From: Microbacterium proteolyticum | Lineage (GTDB): Bacteria > Actinomycetota > Actinomycetes > Actinomycetales > Microbacteriaceae | Length of the DNA: 64,000 nucleotides | Direction: 5' to 3' | Assembly: GCF_030818075.1 (NCBI RefSeq) | Contig: NZ_JAUSZZ010000001.1 | Span: forward strand, 3,038,001-3,102,000 | Shown: positions 61,049 through 64,000 of the stretch, piece after piece | Position numbering within the stretch: the first letter of the stretch is position 1 | Layout: each line of letters opens with the position of its first letter | The notes under the pieces: generated by a model | What the model was told of the DNA's origin: nothing | Databases searched by the model: none | Seen by the model: only the letters and a program-made list of their open reading frames with translations | Program-made: the position numbers and the translations under genes

Positions 61049-62351
61049 CTACACCTCGAAACGCGCGGTCACGGCCTCACCGTGCGCGGGCAGCGCCTCG
61101 GCCTCGGCGAGCGTGACGATGGCATCCCGCACCTCGGACAACGCCGCACGGTCGTACTCCACGACCTGCTGCGGCCGCAGGAACGTCGCCGCCGACAAGC
61201 CCGCGCCGTACCGTGCCTGACCGCCGGTCGGCAGCACGTGGTTGCTCCCGGCGAGGTAGTCGCCCAGGCTCACGGGTGTGTAGGGGCCGACGAAGACCGC
61301 GCCCGCATTGACGTAGTCCTCCGGTCGCGGGTCGGCGAGGTGGAGCTCGAGGTGCTCGGGAGCGTAGGCGTTGCTGAAAGCGGTCGCCTGCGCGATGTCG
61401 TCGACGAGCACGACGGCCGACTGAGGGCCGTGGAATGCCGCGGTCACGCGTTCGCTGTGGCGGGTCGCCGCTACGCGTGCCGGCAGCGCGTTCAGCACGG
61501 CATCGGCCAGCCGAGCGGAGTCGGTCACCAGCACGGCCGAGGGCCTGCTCGTCGTGCTCGGCCTGGCTCACCAGATCGGCCGCGACGAGGGTGGGCTCGG
61601 CACCGTCGTCGGCCACGACGAGGATCTCCGTGGCGCCCGCCTCCGAGTCCGTGCCGACGCGCCCGGCCACAGCGCGCTTGGCCGAGGCAACGAAATTGTT
61701 GCCCGGTCCGGTGACCACGTCGACCGGGTCGAGGCCGATCTCGGCGACGCCGTAGGCGAATGCGCCGATCGCTCCGGCACCACCCATGGCGTAGACCTCC
61801 GTCACGCCGAGCAGCCGTGCGGCGGCGAGGATGACGGGGTGCACACGTCCGCCGAACGCCGACTGCGGCGGCGACGCCAGCGCGACCTCGCGCACACCTG
61901 CGACCTGCGCCGGGACGACGTTCATCACGACGCTGGAGGGATAGACGGCCTTGCCCCCGGGAACGTACAGACCCACGCGCCGCACCGGCTGCCACCGTTG
62001 GGTGACGCGGGCACCGGGACCGATCTCGGTCACGACGGGCGCGGGGACCTGAGCGGCGGATGCCGTTCGGACGCGCGTGATGGCGGCGTCGAGGGCCGAG
62101 CGGATCTCGGGAGCGAGGTCGCGGACCGCCTCGTCGAGGTGGTCGGCCGGAACCCGGATGGCATGGTCGCTCACCCGGTCGAATCGCGCGGCCTGCTCGC
62201 GGAGAGCATCCTCGCCGCGGTGGGCCACATCGTCGACGAGACGTGCGGCCGTGGCGAGGGCCTCGTCGCGCGCGGCATCGGCGCGCGGCACCGTGGCGAG
62301 GAGCTCGGCCGGCGAGAGCACGCGGCCGCGGAGATCGATCGTGCGGAGCAT
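61049..62351 (-). pseudogene. hisD: Histidinol dehydrogenase, interrupted by a frameshift
   Basis: Last two steps of histidine synthesis. The first frame (ATG 62351) holds VGLYVPGGKAVYPSSVVMNV, SEAGATEILVVADDGAEPTL and DLVSQAEHDEQA, then loses homology. The homologous continuation, LVTDSARLADAVLNALPARV to ARFEV, is in the next frame from about 61534 down to the stop at 61049. One extra base at 61535 (or two missing) accounts for the shift; the total of 1303 nt is 434 codons plus one. Without it the product would be a normal ~433 aa. The zinc and catalytic His/Glu residues would be split over the two parts (YAPEHLELHL is in the second). Either a real mutation or a base-calling error. Confidence 0.9.
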
Positions 62352-62658
62352 GGCTCCAGGTTACCGGCCGCGTCCGCGCGGCCTCGCGCCGGACGGGCGG
62401 CTTCCAGACGGTGCACAGCCGGTGCAGAACCCGCGCGGGTCGTCTCGTCGTCGACGCGGTGTCGGGACCTCGGACCCCTCGCCATCAGACTGACGATGCG
62501 GACGTCGAGGACGACGACGCGACAGGGCACCTGGCGCGGACCGTGCGAGCCGGGCGCCTCCCCTGCCGGCGTCTAACCACGATCAGCGCGGAACGACCCG
62601 GGCACGTCGACGCACCCGCGAGCCGCCCACCCGAGGAGCGGGCGGCTCGCGGACGGGG
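62352..62658. other. 307-bp gap between hisD and the next gene, containing a terminator
   Basis: The only structure I see is the hairpin at 62616-62652 near its right end. The rest has no frame with a usable start or ribosome site. The hisD promoter should lie in the first ~100 bp. Confidence 0.5.
62616..62652 (-). terminator. Terminator downstream of the 62659-63918 gene
   Basis: CCGCGAGCCGCCC (62616-62628) pairs perfectly with GGGCGGCTCGCGG (62640-62652) around an 11-base loop, 7 bp after the stop codon. Confidence 0.75.
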
Positions 62659-63918
62659 TCAGCCGCGCGTGACGCCCGACACGTCGTGCAGGTAGCCGAT
62701 GCGGCCGTCGTCGTGGCGCACCACGAAGGTCTCCCCGCGGTCCTCGACGACGAGCGCCCACGCGGTGGGACCGATGCGGAAGATGGGCGTTCCGTAATCG
62801 TCGACGATCTCGCGCTCCTCCGGGGCGAGCGCCCAGAACGCCTGCGCGTGCGCGTGGTCGCGGTCGTCACGGCGGTCCTGGGCCGCGTGCTCGCCCCCAC
62901 GGTTCCCGTCGCCGCGGTCATCCCCACCGTCCTCGTCGACGTGCTGCTCGTCGAGGCGGAATTCGTCACGGCGCAGGTCGTCGTCCCGCTGCTCCGCCCG
63001 CAGCGGCGCGAACACGTCGGTGTCGTTCTCGTCATCCGTATGCGCGGGGAGGACCGACGTGCGCGGCGCCGACTCCTCGCGAGAGAGGTCGGTCGAGCCG
63101 GTGTAGCTGCCCGGCGTCAGCGCGTCGGAATCGGCGGCGACGGCGTGCCCCTCCCCCGTACGCACGACCCCGTGCTTCTCCGCGCCGTCACGCGGAGTGC
63201 GCGGGGTCCGCGGACGCGCGACGACCGGTCGGATCGGGCGGGCATTGCGGTGCGCGGGGACCTCGTCGCGACCGCGGAAGTCCTGCGCGAACGGCGGGAT
63301 GAGCGGCCCGAAAACGGTGAGGACGACACCGGCGAGCATCAGCACAGCCTCGACCCAGATGACCCATGACCGCGTCCAGATCCCGGTCTCGTCGAACACG
63401 ACGACGGTGTCCCACACCCACGAGATCCACACCAGCGCAGAAACGGTGAAGGCGACCGATGCGAACTGGTCGATGCCGAGCGAGCCGACGCGGCGGATGC
63501 CCTGCGGTGAGAGGCGGCGGAGCACGAGCAGGCCGACCGCGACGGTGGGCAGGGCGATGGTGGAGATCCACCACAGCCCCGACAGCCACACGTTCGCGCC
63601 GCCGACGAGAACACCCGAGGGCGAGTCGAGGATGTTCGTTCGGAAGAACGAGACCAAGAAGGCGACCACCCAGATGCCGAGCAACGACACCTCGCGGACG
63701 GAGAACGGTCCGACGCCGTACTGCGGGAGGTCGGCGGACCGCAGGTCGTGGTGGTCGCGCGCACCGGCGTTGGCGTGCGCGGACGCCGGCACCGATCGGT
63801 GCTCGTCGGCGGGCACGGACGACACGGGTCGATCATGAGCGGACGTCGCGGACACGGGGGTGTCCGGACGTTCACGATCGGCGGAGGTCATTCCGTCGTG
63901 GGGGTTCTGATCGGTCAC
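62659..63918 (-). CDS. Hypothetical membrane protein with acidic C-terminal region
   Basis: I do not recognise the family. The 419-aa protein has a hydrophilic N-terminus (~75 aa, His/Asp/Ala-rich) and four predicted helices between ~80 and 210 (LLGIWVVAFLVSFF, GLWWISTIALPTVAVGLLVL, FASVAFTVSALVWISWVW, WVIWVEAVLMLAGVVLTVFG). A disordered, strongly Asp/Arg-rich stretch follows (~215-355), with a small C-terminal domain (FWALAPEEREIVDDYGTPIF, then WALVVEDRGETFVVRHDDGR). GTG at 63918. Its frame is intact and codon use normal. It begins a region extending beyond the window. Confidence 0.8.
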   Translation of the reverse strand: MTDQNPHDGMTSADRERPDTPVSATSAHDRPVSSVPADEHRSVPASAHANAGARDHHDLRSADLPQYGVGPFSVREVSLLGIWVVAFLVSFFRTNILDSPSGVLVGGANVWLSGLWWISTIALPTVAVGLLVLRRLSPQGIRRVGSLGIDQFASVAFTVSALVWISWVWDTVVVFDETGIWTRSWVIWVEAVLMLAGVVLTVFGPLIPPFAQDFRGRDEVPAHRNARPIRPVVARPRTPRTPRDGAEKHGVVRTGEGHAVAADSDALTPGSYTGSTDLSREESAPRTSVLPAHTDDENDTDVFAPLRAEQRDDDLRRDEFRLDEQHVDEDGGDDRGDGNRGGEHAAQDRRDDRDHAHAQAFWALAPEEREIVDDYGTPIFRIGPTAWALVVEDRGETFVVRHDDGRIGYLHDVSGVTRG

Positions 63919-64000
63919 GATGATCCTTTCACCAGGGCGCCGCAGCGCCTGGTCATCCTAATCACGGGCTGTTCAGCATCCGCTGGGGTTGCAGCGCCCC

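Noticed and set aside
61049..61534. C-terminal part of hisD as an independent gene starting GTG 61534
   Set aside because: Its sequence is the direct continuation of HisD and has no ribosome site; one frameshifted gene is simpler.

Overview
The window is a stretch of high-GC (about 70%) actinobacterial chromosome, most likely from the Microbacteriaceae and closest in character to Microbacterium. The reasons are the diheme QcrC/three-helix Rieske/long cytochrome b set with CtaC-D-F (the actinobacterial bc1-aa3 supercomplex), families such as DUF3043, DUF2510, DUF3054, DUF2834 and DUF6412, PadR and HxlR regulators, four-base ATGA/GTGA gene overlaps, and the absence of any phage, transposase or plasmid gene. 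It looks like core chromosome with a metabolic accessory locus at the left end. I saw no rRNA, tRNA, CRISPR array or insertion sequence.

Layout. 1-7.1 kb: an oligopeptide-type ABC importer operon on the minus strand (two permeases, two ATPases, and a solute-binding lipoprotein cut by the window edge), a divergent PadR regulator, an isochorismatase-family hydrolase and a DHA2-type exporter. Two similar AT-rich sites in front of the importer and the hydrolase/exporter suggest one PadR regulon. 7.2-17.9 kb: a UbiB-like kinase with its PadR partner, a secreted lytic-transglycosylase-like protein behind an MtrA-like site, glucose-6-phosphate isomerase, a Nudix hydrolase, a DUF2510/G5/Excalibur surface protein, an SDR, MsrB-MsrA and an ArsC-type reductase. 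17.9-24.3 kb: FAD oxidoreductase, VOC and GNAT proteins, M19 dipeptidase, TrhO, and a GT2/EEP/membrane-protein cluster. 24.3-30.5 kb: a 28-bp tandem repeat array, catalase, DUF2945 protein, REP-like palindromes, a PhrB-type photolyase without iron-sulfur ligands coupled to a DUF2256 zinc-ribbon protein, stress proteins and a cold-shock gene. 30.5-45.3 kb: acyl desaturase with a probable ATC start, phosphoesterase, ACT protein, DUF6412-YidC pair, MFS, small membrane proteins, QorB with a divergent HxlR regulator, FUSC protein, LON-domain protein, a three-gene oxidoreductase operon, 5'-3' exonuclease and PHP phosphoesterase.

45.3-56.6 kb is the respiratory region. It holds trpD, then ctaE-qcrC-qcrA-qcrB on the plus strand and ctaC-ctaD-ctaF on the minus strand converging on it, with a rhodanese, a proline iminopeptidase and a PP2C phosphatase in between. 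56.7-64 kb: erpA, an M20 dipeptidase with a leaderless-type promoter, DUF3043, then the tight hisD-nrdR-pyrD operon in which hisD carries a frameshift, and a membrane protein.

The signals I would follow first are the frameshift in hisD, the cysteine-free PhrB-type photolyase paired with DUF2256, the apparent ATC start of the desaturase, the MtrA-like site, and a strong excess of the word GGATGCC/GGCATCC across the window. I did not find a gene set that I would call a wholly new system.
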